Assembly: GCA_024226735.1 (NCBI GenBank)
Contig: JAAELL010000193.1
Span: 1-33,100, forward strand
Direction of reading: 5' to 3'
From: a bacterium
Lineage (GTDB): Bacteria; Planctomycetota; UBA1135; GCA-002686595
DNA length: 33,100 nt
Part shown: positions 16,387 to 25,514 of the stretch, piece by piece
Layout of the letters: each line of letters begins with the position of its first letter
How positions within the stretch are numbered: position 1 is the first letter of the stretch
Notes under the pieces: generated by a model
The model's database searches: none
Seen by the model: only the letters and a program-made list of their open reading frames with translations
Told to the model about the DNA's origin: nothing
Made by a program: the position numbers and the translations under genes

Positions 16387-17690
16387 CCGACACGCGGCCC
16401 TTCGAGACACAGTCCGCCGAGACACAGCCGGCCGAGGCTCGGCCCGTCGAGACTCAGGTCTTCGAGTACACGCCCGGTGCACCGACCGAGCTCGAGCTCG
16501 ACGCGGACGATCCGCTCCACGGCGAGATCCTCAAGCTCAACATGGGCCCGCAGCACCCGGCGACGCACGGCGTGCTGCGATTGAAGATCGAGCTGGACGG
16601 CGAGACGATTCGCGACTGCTACCCGGACGTCGGCTACCTGCACCGCGGTAAGGAGAAGACCTGCGAGAGCCTCGGCTGGCGCAAGTTCTTCCCGCACACC
16701 GACCGGATGGACTACGTCCAGCCGCTCATGAACAACTGCGCCTACGCGATGGCGCTCGAGAACCTCGCCGGTGTTGAGGTGCCCGGCCGTGCGCAAGAGC
16801 TGCGCGTGCTCCTGATGGAGCTCAGCCGCATCATGGCGCACCTGATCTACCTCGGCACGACCGCGATCGATCTCGGCGCGGTGACGATGTTCTTCTTCAC
16901 GTTCACCGAGCGCGAGAAGATCTACACGCTGCTCGACGCGTACACCGGGCACCGGATGAACAACACCTACGTCCGTCTGGGCGGGGTGTACGCGGACGTC
17001 GACGAGGACGTTGCGCGCGAGATCCGCGCCTGGATCGACACGTTCCCGGCGAAGATCGACGAGTTCGAGCAGATGCTGACCGGCAACCGCATCTGGTACG
17101 ACCGCAACAAGGACGTCGGCATCTTGACGACCGAGGAGTGCCAGGCGTGGTCGCTGACCGGTCCGATCCTGCGCGCGTCGGGGTCGGAGTGGGACCAGCG
17201 CAAGGCGCTGCCCTACTCGGGCTACGAAGAGTACGAGTTCGACGTCCCGGTCGGCACGATCGGCGACAGCTACGACCGCTACCTCGTGCGCATCGAGGAG
17301 ATGCGCCAATCGGTGAACATCTGCCGCCAGGCGCTCGACCGCCTCGGAAAGTCGCGCGGCGGCGACTACCTCCTCGAGGACCGGCGCTACGTCCTGCCCC
17401 CGAAGCAGCGCGTGCACGAGTCGATGGAGGAGTTGATCTTCCAGTTCAAGGTCGTCACGGACATGCGCCTGCCCAAGGGCGAGGCCTACACGGGCATCGA
17501 ATCCAGCAAGGGCGAGCTCGGTTTCTTCGTCGCCTCCGACGGCACGAGCGAACCCTTGCGCTGCCACGTTCGCGCGCCCGGCCTGATGAACGTCCAGGTG
17601 ATCCCGCTGTTGGCCAAGGGACGCCTGTTGTCCGACATGATGGCCATCATCGGCAGTCTCGATTTCGTAATGGGTGAGGTAGACCGCTGA
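16383..17690 (+). CDS. nuoD: NADH-quinone oxidoreductase subunit D
   Basis: The ATG at 16383 overlaps the nuoC stop; the product has 435 aa. NuoD is the 49-kDa subunit, forms the quinone pocket with NuoB, and derives from the hydrogenase large subunit. Motifs are MGPQHPATHGVLRLKIELDGE, GYLHRGKEK (His of the quinone site), DRMDYVQPLMNNCAYAMALE, and the C-terminal end LLSDMMAIIGSLDFVMGEVDR. The first about 35 residues precede the conserved core and contain degenerate repeats of the type 'xxETQ' (FETQSAETQPAEARPVETQ), a lineage-specific extension with no known role. Confidence 0.96.
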   Translation: MTDTRPFETQSAETQPAEARPVETQVFEYTPGAPTELELDADDPLHGEILKLNMGPQHPATHGVLRLKIELDGETIRDCYPDVGYLHRGKEKTCESLGWRKFFPHTDRMDYVQPLMNNCAYAMALENLAGVEVPGRAQELRVLLMELSRIMAHLIYLGTTAIDLGAVTMFFFTFTEREKIYTLLDAYTGHRMNNTYVRLGGVYADVDEDVAREIRAWIDTFPAKIDEFEQMLTGNRIWYDRNKDVGILTTEECQAWSLTGPILRASGSEWDQRKALPYSGYEEYEFDVPVGTIGDSYDRYLVRIEEMRQSVNICRQALDRLGKSRGGDYLLEDRRYVLPPKQRVHESMEELIFQFKVVTDMRLPKGEAYTGIESSKGELGFFVASDGTSEPLRCHVRAPGLMNVQVIPLLAKGRLLSDMMAIIGSLDFVMGEVDR

Positions 17691-18163
17691 TGGCGCTCCC
17701 GGACGAGCTGCTCGCCGAACTCGACGAGCTGATCCTGAACTACCCCGACCGGCGCGCGGGCTTGATCCCGGCGTTGCACCGCTGTCAGGAGGAGCTCGGC
17801 GGCTGGCTGTCGCCCGAAATCCTCGAGGACTGCGCCGAGTACTTCGACATGGAACCGGTGGAGGTCTACGGCGTCGCGTCGTTCTACCCCATGTTCCACC
17901 TCAAGCCGGTCGGCAAGCACGTCGTTGGCGTGTGCCGCAACGTCTCGTGCGAGCTGCGCGGCGCGAGCGACATCACGAGCCGCGTGTGCCGGGTGACCGG
18001 CGCGCAGGCGCCCGGTCGCAACTCGACCGACATGCGCTTCTACGTCGAGCACCTCGAATGCCAAGGCGCCTGCGCCGACGCGCCGATGATCGTCGTCGAC
18101 GGCGTATACCACGAGAACCTCGAACCGGACGACGTCGACACAATCTTGGGAGAGCTGTCGTGA
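17690..18163 (+). CDS. nuoE: NADH-quinone oxidoreductase subunit E
   Basis: The ATG at 17690 shares one base with the nuoD stop (TGATG); the product has 157 aa. NuoE is the 24-kDa thioredoxin-fold subunit with one [2Fe-2S] cluster (N1a). The four ligands are visible as C-x4-C in VGVCRNVSCELRG and C-x3-C in HLECQGACADAPM. The N-terminal three-helix part (RAGLIPALHRCQEELGGWL) is also typical. It works with NuoF in NADH oxidation. Confidence 0.95.
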   Translation: MALPDELLAELDELILNYPDRRAGLIPALHRCQEELGGWLSPEILEDCAEYFDMEPVEVYGVASFYPMFHLKPVGKHVVGVCRNVSCELRGASDITSRVCRVTGAQAPGRNSTDMRFYVEHLECQGACADAPMIVVDGVYHENLEPDDVDTILGELS

Positions 18164-19482
18164 GCGGCTTCGAGACGTACCTGTTGGAGCGCACGCAGGC
18201 GAAGGACTCGCACCTGCTCAAGGTCGCCCGTGGCCTGGGCACTTACGGCGCGCTGAAGAAGATCCTCGACACCCCGCTGACGCCGAAAGACGTCATCGAG
18301 GAGCTCAAGGAGTCGGGTCTGCGTGGCCGCGGCGGCGCGGGCTTCCCGACGGGGTTGAAGTGGAGCTTCATGCCGGACGCCGACAAGGACACGCGCAAGC
18401 GCTACCTCGCGCTCAACGCGGACGAGTCGGAGCCCGGCACGTGCAAGGACCGCGTGCTGATGCGCGAGGACCCGCACACCGTGATCGAAGGTTGCCTCAT
18501 CGCCGCGTTCGCGATGCGCCTCGACGCCGTCTACATCTACGTGCGCGGCGAGTACCGCGTCCCGTACGAGCGCCTCGCCGTCGCGATCGAGGAGGCGCGT
18601 ACCGCCGGCCTGGTCGGTCCGCGCATTCTCGGCAGCGACTTCTCGTGCGAGATCCACATGCACAAGGGCGCTGGCGCCTACATCTGCGGCGAGGAGACGG
18701 GGCTCATGGAGAGCCTCGAGGGCAAGCGCGGTCACCCGCGGCCCAAGCCGCCGTTCCCCGCGGGCTTCGGCCTCTGGGGTCAGCCGACGACCGTCAACAA
18801 CGTCGAGACGATCTACAACGCGCCCTTCATCCTGGAGCGCGGCGCGCAATGGTTCCGCTCGATGGGCACCAAGAAGAGCCCGGGCAACTTCCTGTGCGGC
18901 ATCTCGGGCCACGTCGAGAAGCCCGGCGTGTACGAGATCCCGCTCGGCATGCCCGCGCGGCAGATCCTCGACGAGTTCGCCGGCGGCGTCTGGAAGAAGC
19001 GCGCGCTGAAGGCGTGGATCCCCGGTGGCTCGTCGACCGGCTTCCTCAAGCCGGACGCGATCGACACGTCGATGGACCACGACTCGCTGAAGGAAGCGCA
19101 GTCGATGTTCGGCACCGGCGCGATGATCATCCTCGACGAGACGGCGAGCGTCGTGCGCTCCGCGCTGACGTTGATGAACTTCTACGAGCACGAGAGCTGC
19201 GGCCAGTGCAGCCAGTGCCGCGAGGGCACGCAGTGGCTCGCGCAGATCTTCCAGCGCATCCACGACGGCCAGGGCCGGATGGAGGACATCCAGCTCCTCG
19301 AGGACCTCGCGAACGGCATGGCGCCAGGCAAGACGATCTGCGCGCTGTCGGACGCGGCCGCGATCCCGACGCACTCGGTGATCCGCAACTTCAAGGACGA
19401 GCTCGTCGAGTACGTGCGCGAGGGCGGTCACCCCGACTTGCGCGGGAAACAACCCGCGGTCCACCAGGAGGTGGGCGTTTGA
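18160..19482 (+). CDS. nuoF: NADH-quinone oxidoreductase subunit F
   Basis: GTG at 18160 overlaps the nuoE stop (GTGA) with GGGAGAG upstream; the product has 440 aa. NuoF binds NADH and FMN and holds cluster N3. The sequence shows the NADH/FMN motif LRGRGGAGFPTGLKW, the ESEPGTCKDR segment, GAGAYICGEETGLMESLEG, and near the C-terminus the [4Fe-4S] ligands ESCGQCSQCREGT, with the fourth Cys in GKTICALSDAA. All catalytic elements are intact. It forms the NADH-dehydrogenase module with NuoE and NuoG. Confidence 0.96.
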   Translation: MSGFETYLLERTQAKDSHLLKVARGLGTYGALKKILDTPLTPKDVIEELKESGLRGRGGAGFPTGLKWSFMPDADKDTRKRYLALNADESEPGTCKDRVLMREDPHTVIEGCLIAAFAMRLDAVYIYVRGEYRVPYERLAVAIEEARTAGLVGPRILGSDFSCEIHMHKGAGAYICGEETGLMESLEGKRGHPRPKPPFPAGFGLWGQPTTVNNVETIYNAPFILERGAQWFRSMGTKKSPGNFLCGISGHVEKPGVYEIPLGMPARQILDEFAGGVWKKRALKAWIPGGSSTGFLKPDAIDTSMDHDSLKEAQSMFGTGAMIILDETASVVRSALTLMNFYEHESCGQCSQCREGTQWLAQIFQRIHDGQGRMEDIQLLEDLANGMAPGKTICALSDAAAIPTHSVIRNFKDELVEYVREGGHPDLRGKQPAVHQEVGV

Positions 19483-21044
19483 GCCAGAGCGAAGCAAAGG
19501 ACAGCGGAGCAAGGGACACTGCCATGGTCACGATCACGATCAACGGTCGTGAGGTCGAGGCGGATCCGTCCAAGCCCCTCATCGCAGCGTGCCACGCCGA
19601 GGGCGAGGAAGTCCCCCACTACTGCTACCACCCGGGCCTCTCGCCGGTCGGCTCGTGCCGCATCTGCCAGGTCGGGGTCCAGCAGGGTCAGATGCCCCCG
19701 CGCGTGATGGCCGCTTGCCGCACGCCGGTCGCCGAGGGAATGGTCGTCGACACCGAGGCGCCGAAGGCGCACGACGCGCGCCGCGAGTGCCTCGAGTTCC
19801 TGCTGAAGAACCACCCGCTCGACTGTCCGATCTGCGACAAGGCCGGCGAATGCACGCTGCAGGACTACAGCTTCGACGAAGGCCAGGGCGAGGGGCGCTC
19901 GGTCGAGCCGCGTCGCAAGCTCGACAAGCGCAAGAGCCTGGGGGACGTGATCGTCCTCGACCAGGAGCGCTGCATCCTGTGCAGCCGCTGCGTGCGTTTC
20001 TTCGAGGAAGTGCCGGAGACGCCGCAGCTCTGCATCGGTGAGCGCGGGTCGCACTCGGTCGTCGAGACGTTCATGAACCGACCGCTGACCGGCAACTACC
20101 AGGGCAACCTCGCGGACATCTGCCCGGTCGGCGCGCTGACGCTCAAGGAGTTCCGCTTCCAGGCGCGCGTCTGGAACCTGCACAAGGTCGCGTCGACGTG
20201 CGCCGGGTGCAGCCGCGGCTGCGCGGTCACCACCGAGGTTTTGCGCAAGCACGAGGTCAAGCGCTTCCGGCCTCGCCACGAGCCGGCGGTCAACGGCTAC
20301 TGGATGTGCGACACCGGGCGCTTCGCGCTGGAGGCGCCCAACCGTGAACACCGCCTCTGCGGCGGCATCTTGCGCGGCGGGAGTGGCCAGGCGCAGCCGG
20401 TCGACACGCGGACCGCCCTCGAGGTCGCGCGCGACATGCTGATCGTGCACGGCGAAGCGCTGATCGTCGCGTCCCCGTTCCTGACGGTCGAAGAAGGCCG
20501 CGAGCTGCTCGCGCTCGGCAAGACGCTCGGTGCGCGCCCCGTCTTCCTCTCACCCGAGCCGAACGACCTCACCGACGACTTGCTCCACACCGGCGATCCG
20601 TGCCCCAACCGGCGCGGCCTGTCCGAGCTCGGCTTCGACGCCCTGCCGGTCGAGGAGGTGCTCGAGACGCTTCCGAGCTACGAGTCGGCGCTGCTCGTCG
20701 GTGAGCGGCTGATCGACATGCTGGGCGCGAAGAACCTCGCGACGCTCCCGACCGCGCTGCGCGTCGTGCTCCTCGAGTGCCACTACGTCGACTCGCCCTC
20801 GATCGATGTCGCGGTCGGCATCCCCAATCACGTCGAGCGTGAAGGCACCTGGGTCAACGTCGACGGCCACGCCGGCCGCATCGCGATCGCCCGCCCCACG
20901 CCGGAAGGCGTATGGATGGCGACGCGCACGATCGACACCCTGCACGAGCTCTTGACCATGTCAGCTCCGGGAGCGGATGCACCGGGGTCAGCGACTCCGG
21001 GGGCAATCCCCTCGACGCCCGGCGCGGAAGCCACACTCGGATGA
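19479..21044 (+). CDS. nuoG: NADH-quinone oxidoreductase subunit G, short form
   Basis: Two starts are possible. TTG 19479 has AGGAGGT 6 nt upstream and overlaps the nuoF stop. ATG 19524 begins exactly at the ferredoxin fold (MVTITINGREVEA). With TTG the protein has 521 aa. The [2Fe-2S] ligands lie in HYCYHPGLSPVGSCRICQV and the following AACRTPV. The His-Cys cluster is HPLDCPICDKAGEC, and a further [4Fe-4S] site is CILCSRCVRFFEEV with CPVG. An N7-type motif, CAGCSRGC with a later Cys in YWMCDTGR, is retained. The molybdopterin-like C-terminal domain is much reduced compared with the 700-900 residues of many NuoG proteins, and the C-terminus is an Ala/Pro/Gly-rich tail. Confidence 0.93.
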   Translation: MSQSEAKDSGARDTAMVTITINGREVEADPSKPLIAACHAEGEEVPHYCYHPGLSPVGSCRICQVGVQQGQMPPRVMAACRTPVAEGMVVDTEAPKAHDARRECLEFLLKNHPLDCPICDKAGECTLQDYSFDEGQGEGRSVEPRRKLDKRKSLGDVIVLDQERCILCSRCVRFFEEVPETPQLCIGERGSHSVVETFMNRPLTGNYQGNLADICPVGALTLKEFRFQARVWNLHKVASTCAGCSRGCAVTTEVLRKHEVKRFRPRHEPAVNGYWMCDTGRFALEAPNREHRLCGGILRGGSGQAQPVDTRTALEVARDMLIVHGEALIVASPFLTVEEGRELLALGKTLGARPVFLSPEPNDLTDDLLHTGDPCPNRRGLSELGFDALPVEEVLETLPSYESALLVGERLIDMLGAKNLATLPTALRVVLLECHYVDSPSIDVAVGIPNHVEREGTWVNVDGHAGRIAIARPTPEGVWMATRTIDTLHELLTMSAPGADAPGSATPGAIPSTPGAEATLG

Positions 21045-22066
21045 GCGACGCCCAAGCACAACTCCTGGTCATGTTCATCAAGGCCGCCGCGATCTACGGC
21101 GGCCTGTTGGGCTGCGCGGCACTGATGACCCTGGCCGAGCGCAAGTTCTCGGCCTGGATGCAATACCGCATCGGCCCGAACCGCGTCGGACCGTGGGGTC
21201 TCTTGCAGCCGCTCGCCGACGGGGTGAAGTTCATCTTCAAGGAAGAGGTCACGCCCGACGGAGCGAGCCCGTGGATCTTCCGCCTGGCGCCACTGATGGC
21301 GGCGGTGCCCGCGATGCTGACAGTCGCGGTCGTGCCGATCGGCGGCGAGTTCCAGCTGTTCGGCGTCACGACGCAGCTGTCGATCACCAATCTCGACATC
21401 GGCGCTCTGTACGTGCTCGCCATCGGCGGACTCGGCGTCTACGGCGTGATCCTCGGCGGTTGGGCGTCGAACTCGAAGTACTCGCTGCTCGGAGGCTTGC
21501 GCGCCTCGGCGCAGATGATCAGCTACGAGCTGGCGCTGATCCTCGGCATCCTGTCGATCGTCGCGATCTCGGGGTCGCTCGACCTCCTGCAGATCGTCGA
21601 AGGGCAGAAGGGCACGTTCTTGGGCTTCCTGCCGGACTGGAACCTGTTCAAGCAGCCACTCGCGTTCGTCCTGTTCGTCGTCGCGACGTTCGCCGAGACC
21701 AACCGGCACCCGTTCGACTTCGCCGAGTGCGAGCCCGAGCTCGTCGGCGGCTTCCACACCGAGTACTCGTCGATGAAGTTCGCCCTGTTCTTCCTGGGCG
21801 AGTACTGCGCGATGATCGTCATGGCCTGCCTGACCGTGACGCTGTTCCTCGGCGGACACGCCGTCCCCTACTGGGCGGATGCACCGTGGTGGATCGAGGC
21901 CGGCGCCTTCTCGGCGAAGGCGGGCTTCTTCCTGTTCCTGTTCATCTGGGTGCGCTGGACGCTTCCGCGCTTCCGCTTCGATCAGTTGATGCACCTCGGC
22001 TGGAAGGTCTTCTTGCCGCTCTCGCTGTTCAACCTGTTCGTCACGGGCGCCGTCATCTCGCTCTAG
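21041..22066 (+). CDS. nuoH: NADH-quinone oxidoreductase subunit H
   Basis: The ATG at 21041 overlaps the nuoG stop; the product has 341 aa. NuoH is the membrane subunit closest to the quinone site, with about eight transmembrane helices. Signatures are [38 protein letters not shown] and [37 protein letters not shown]. The second motif differs from the usual ETNRxPFDLPEAESELV by Phe-Ala-Glu-Cys-Glu-Pro, but the acidic residues are kept. A 26-nt gap follows before nuoI. Confidence 0.96.
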   Translation: MSDAQAQLLVMFIKAAAIYGGLLGCAALMTLAERKFSAWMQYRIGPNRVGPWGLLQPLADGVKFIFKEEVTPDGASPWIFRLAPLMAAVPAMLTVAVVPIGGEFQLFGVTTQLSITNLDIGALYVLAIGGLGVYGVILGGWASNSKYSLLGGLRASAQMISYELALILGILSIVAISGSLDLLQIVEGQKGTFLGFLPDWNLFKQPLAFVLFVVATFAETNRHPFDFAECEPELVGGFHTEYSSMKFALFFLGEYCAMIVMACLTVTLFLGGHAVPYWADAPWWIEAGAFSAKAGFFLFLFIWVRWTLPRFRFDQLMHLGWKVFLPLSLFNLFVTGAVISL

Positions 22067-22092
22067 CAGGCTAGGGAGACACAGAGCCGACC

Positions 22093-22593
22093 ATGGTCAT
22101 CGTCAAACGCAAGATCCTCTCGCTCTGGGAGCGGCTCTATCTCCCAGAGGTCCTGCGCGGACTCTCGATCACCTTCAGGAAGATGTTCGAGCCCCGAGTC
22201 ACGCGCCAGTACCCCGAGGAGGGTCTGCCGACGGACGGGGTGACCCGCGGCCAGCCGCGGCTCGTCGTCAAGGACGACGGCAACATCGCCTGCGTGTCGT
22301 GCGGACTCTGCGAGGCGGCCTGCCCCGCGTACGCGATCACGATCGACGGTCAGGAGACAGATCGGTTCATCGAGCGCGAGCCAGAACGCTTCGACATCGA
22401 CATGTTGCGCTGCATCCTGTGCGGCTTCTGCGAGGAGGCCTGCCCCAAGGACGCGATCTACATGTCGAACGAGCTCGAGCTCGCGGACTACACGCGCGAA
22501 GCGCTCGCGTACGACATGGAAAAGCTCAAACGACCGGCCTCCGCCATGCGTGAGCGCATGGACTACGTCAAGAAGATCAACGACCGGTGGTAA
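22093..22593 (+). CDS. nuoI: NADH-quinone oxidoreductase subunit I
   Basis: The product has 166 aa from ATG 22093. NuoI is a peripheral subunit with two [4Fe-4S] clusters (N6a and N6b) leading electrons toward NuoB. Both ferredoxin motifs are complete: CVSCGLCEAACP and CILCGFCEEACP, each followed by AI. The N-terminal part (LRGLSITFRKMFEPRVTRQYPEE) is the usual amphipathic membrane-contact segment. The ribosome-binding site (AGGGAGA, about 14 nt away) is further than usual. Confidence 0.96.
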   Translation: MVIVKRKILSLWERLYLPEVLRGLSITFRKMFEPRVTRQYPEEGLPTDGVTRGQPRLVVKDDGNIACVSCGLCEAACPAYAITIDGQETDRFIEREPERFDIDMLRCILCGFCEEACPKDAIYMSNELELADYTREALAYDMEKLKRPASAMRERMDYVKKINDRW

Positions 22594-23222
22594 ACCTCTT
22601 CTTCTACCTGATGGCCGCGGGAACCGTTTGCGCGGCTCTCGGCGTAGTCCTCGCGCGAAACCCCGTGCGCAGCGTGATCGCGCTGCTCGGGAGTTTCTTC
22701 TGCCTCTCCGTGATCTACCTCTTGGCCGGGTTCCAGTTCCTGGCCGCGATCCAGATCCTGGTGTACGGCGGAGCAGTCATGGTGCTGTTCCTGTTCGTCG
22801 TCATGCTGCTCAACCTCGGCGATCCGGCCGAGGCCGAGAGCCACGAGGAGCCGCTGTTCCACCGTGACAAGCGCGCGATGATCGGAATCGGAGTCGCGGT
22901 CGCGCTGTGCGCGGGCGGGCTCGGTGCGGTGCTGCGCGCCTCCCTGGCGGGTGAGCCCGCCCTGCTCGCAGCCACCCCGATGCCAACCCCCGAAACGGGC
23001 TTCGACCCGGTCCTCGGCATCGCGGAGCAGATGTTCACGCGCTACTCGCTGCCGTTCGAAGCGGCCTCGGTGCTCTTGCTCGCGACTGCCGTCGGCGTGA
23101 TGGTGATCGCCAAACGCCAACGTCCCGGCATCCAGTCGGGAAGCCAGGGCGAGGAGCAGGCACGTGCCGCCGGCTCCGCCCGCGCGCGCGTCGCCGCCAG
23201 GGACGGAGGTACCGGACAATGA
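22587..23222 (+). CDS. nuoJ: NADH-quinone oxidoreductase subunit J
   Basis: GTG at 22587 overlaps the end of nuoI by 7 nt; the product has 211 aa. NuoJ is a membrane-arm subunit with five transmembrane helices. NPVRSVIALLGSFFCLSVIYLLAGFQFLAAIQILVYGGAVMVLFLFVVMLL is the conserved core, including the pi-bulge helix region. The C-terminal about 35 residues are a polar Arg/Ala/Gly-rich tail beyond the usual end. nuoK overlaps by ATGA. Confidence 0.94.
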   Translation: MVNLFFYLMAAGTVCAALGVVLARNPVRSVIALLGSFFCLSVIYLLAGFQFLAAIQILVYGGAVMVLFLFVVMLLNLGDPAEAESHEEPLFHRDKRAMIGIGVAVALCAGGLGAVLRASLAGEPALLAATPMPTPETGFDPVLGIAEQMFTRYSLPFEAASVLLLATAVGVMVIAKRQRPGIQSGSQGEEQARAAGSARARVAARDGGTGQ

Positions 23223-23539
23223 CCGTCCCCACCGAACACATCCTGGCCCTCGCGGCGATCCTGTTCGGGATCGGCGTGGCCGGATTCTTCACGCGCCGCA
23301 ACGTCATCGTCGTCTTGATGAGCATCGAGCTGATGCTCAACGCGGCGAACCTGACGTTCGTGGCGGGCGCGCGAATGCACTCCTCGGAGGGCGCCCTGAA
23401 CCTCGACGGCACGCTGTTCACGATCTTCGTGATCGCCGTCGCCGCGGTCGAAGCCGCGGTCGGGCTGGCGCTCGTCATCGCCTTCTACAGGCGCAAGCAA
23501 ACGGTCTCACTCGACCAAGTCAACGAGCTGAAGGACTGA
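23219..23539 (+). CDS. nuoK: NADH-quinone oxidoreductase subunit K
   Basis: The ATG at 23219 overlaps the nuoJ stop, with GGAGG about 9 nt upstream; the product has 106 aa, the standard length. Three transmembrane helices are visible. The two conserved acidic residues of the proton path lie in VLMSIELMLNAANLTFV and in VAAVEAAVGLALVIAFYRR. It is an MrpC-like membrane-arm subunit of complex I. Confidence 0.95.
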   Translation: MTVPTEHILALAAILFGIGVAGFFTRRNVIVVLMSIELMLNAANLTFVAGARMHSSEGALNLDGTLFTIFVIAVAAVEAAVGLALVIAFYRRKQTVSLDQVNELKD

Positions 23540-23543
23540 AGCC

Positions 23544-25514
23544 TTGGACCAATACTGGTGGCTGTGGCTGATCCCGGCTCTCCCCCTAGCGGGGAGCTTA
23601 GTCTGCGGGGTCCTGCATTTCCTGACGCTGAAGGCGCGGCGTGACGATCCGAACGCGGCGGGCCCGAGCGGCCTAGCCAGCCTGGTCGCGGCGGGCGCCG
23701 TCGGCGCATCGTTCGTGATCGGTGTCGCCGGCTTGTTGAAGATCACGGGCAGCGTGACGTCGATCGAGAGCGGCTCCTGGCAGTGGATCCGCTGGTCGTC
23801 CGAGGCCGTGCCGATCTCGGTCGCGATGCAGCTCGACCGGCTGTCGAGCGTGATGACGCTCGTGATCACCGGCGTCGGCTTCCTGATCCACGTCTTCGCC
23901 GCGGGCTACATGAAGGGCGACGCGGGGTTCGCGAAGTTCTTCTCGTACCTGAACCTGTTCGTCGCGCTGATGCTCGTGCTGGTCTTGTCGAGCAACATGG
24001 TCGGCATGTTCGTCGGCTGGGAGGGCGTCGGGCTCTGCTCGTACCTCTTGATCGGCTTCTGGTACGAGAAGGGCTGGCCGGCCGCAGCAGCGCAGAAGGC
24101 GTTCGTCGTCAACCGCATCGGCGACGCGTTCTTCCTGATCGGGATGTTCCTCGTCCTGACGACGCTGGGCTCGCTCGACTTCAGCGTCATCAACTCGCAC
24201 TTCCCGGCCGCCGCCGACGACGCGAACGTCGCCGGGCGCCTGACCCTCGCGGCGCTGTTCCTGTTCGGCGGCGCCTGCGGCAAGTCGGCCCAGCTGCCAT
24301 TGTTCGTCTGGCTACCGGACGCGATGGCGGGGCCGACTCCGGTGTCCGCGCTGATCCACGCGGCGACGATGGTCACCAGCGGCATCTACATGGTGATTCG
24401 CCTCAACCCGGTCTTCGCGATCTCCGAGGGCGTGCTGCTCTTCATCGGAGTGATCGGTGCGGTCACGGCCCTGATCGCCGGCTCGACCGCGATCTGCCAG
24501 CGGGACATCAAGAAGGTCCTCGCCTACTCGACCGTCAGCCAACTCGGCTACATGTTCCTCGGTCTCGGCACGGGAGCCTGGGCGGCGGCGCTCTTCCACC
24601 TGGTGACGCACGCGTTCTTCAAGGCGCTCTTGTTCCTCGGTGCCGGCTCCGTCATCCACGGGATGCACGAGGAGCAGGACATGCACCGCATGGGCGGCCT
24701 GAAGAGGCACATGCCCAAGACGTTCTTCACCTTCGTCGCCGGTGCCGCGGCCTTGAGCGGACTGCCGCTGCTCTCGGGCTTCTTCTCGAAGGACGAGATC
24801 CTCGCGCATACGTTCGCCCACGGCGGGCCATACGTCCTGCTCTGGATCGTGGGGATCGCGACGGCCGCGATGACCGCGTTCTACACCTGGCGCATGGTCG
24901 CGCTGACGTTCTTCGGTGACGAGCGCTTCGATCCGAATCACGTCCATCCGCACGAGTCGCCGATGTCGATGACGGCCCCCCTGGGCGTCCTCGCGGTGCT
25001 CGCGGTCCTGGGTGGCGTGCTCGGTCTGCCCCCCGTCTTTCACATGACGCACATGCTGAAGGCGTGGATCGAGCCCGTGACCGCGGTCGGCGACAGCATG
25101 CTGCACGCCCCGCACCTCTCGCACTCGACCGAGTGGGTCCTGCTCGGACTCGGTGCGGCGATCGCGCTCGGGTTCGCGCACCTCGGCTTCCACGCCTACA
25201 AGAACGGTGTGGCCACTGACGAGAAGCTCGCCACGAAGATGCCTGATGCCACCGAGTTCCTCGGGAACGCCTGGGGCATCGACCGCGCGTTCGACCTGGC
25301 GATCGTGCAGCCGGTGAAGCTGTGCGCGTTCTTCATCGCCGTCGTCATCGACCAGTTCGCGATCGACGGTGCCGTCAACGCGTGCGGGCGGATGGCGGTG
25401 AGCGCCGGCAACTCCTTGCGGCGCATGGCCAACGGCTCGATCGCGAGCTATGGACTCTGGATGGGCGGCGCTGCCGCCACGCTCCTCTTGATCTGGATGT
25501 GGGTGGGCGCCTGA
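23544..25514 (+). CDS. nuoL: NADH-quinone oxidoreductase subunit L
   Basis: TTG at 23544, with AAGGA 8 nt upstream, gives 656 aa. NuoL is the distal antiporter-like proton-pumping subunit with a long lateral helix at the C-terminus. The key Glu lies in FVGWEGVGLCSYLLIGFWY, and the proton-channel segment reads LPDAMAGPTPVSALIHAATM. VLAYSTVSQLGYMFLGLG and HAFFKALLFLGAGSVIH are also typical, and the broken helix after about residue 500 leads into the C-terminal arm. nuoM starts inside its stop codon. Confidence 0.96.
   Translation: MDQYWWLWLIPALPLAGSLVCGVLHFLTLKARRDDPNAAGPSGLASLVAAGAVGASFVIGVAGLLKITGSVTSIESGSWQWIRWSSEAVPISVAMQLDRLSSVMTLVITGVGFLIHVFAAGYMKGDAGFAKFFSYLNLFVALMLVLVLSSNMVGMFVGWEGVGLCSYLLIGFWYEKGWPAAAAQKAFVVNRIGDAFFLIGMFLVLTTLGSLDFSVINSHFPAAADDANVAGRLTLAALFLFGGACGKSAQLPLFVWLPDAMAGPTPVSALIHAATMVTSGIYMVIRLNPVFAISEGVLLFIGVIGAVTALIAGSTAICQRDIKKVLAYSTVSQLGYMFLGLGTGAWAAALFHLVTHAFFKALLFLGAGSVIHGMHEEQDMHRMGGLKRHMPKTFFTFVAGAAALSGLPLLSGFFSKDEILAHTFAHGGPYVLLWIVGIATAAMTAFYTWRMVALTFFGDERFDPNHVHPHESPMSMTAPLGVLAVLAVLGGVLGLPPVFHMTHMLKAWIEPVTAVGDSMLHAPHLSHSTEWVLLGLGAAIALGFAHLGFHAYKNGVATDEKLATKMPDATEFLGNAWGIDRAFDLAIVQPVKLCAFFIAVVIDQFAIDGAVNACGRMAVSAGNSLRRMANGSIASYGLWMGGAAATLLLIWMWVGA

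Noticed and set aside
16185..17567. Long minus-strand open frame (460 aa) opposite nuoD, and similar long frames opposite nuoF, nuoG, nuoL and nuoM
   Set aside because: These mirror the G/C-rich third positions of the nuo genes. They are rich in Arg, Val, Leu, Asp and His with no recognisable domain, and the sense strand holds full complex I subunits.
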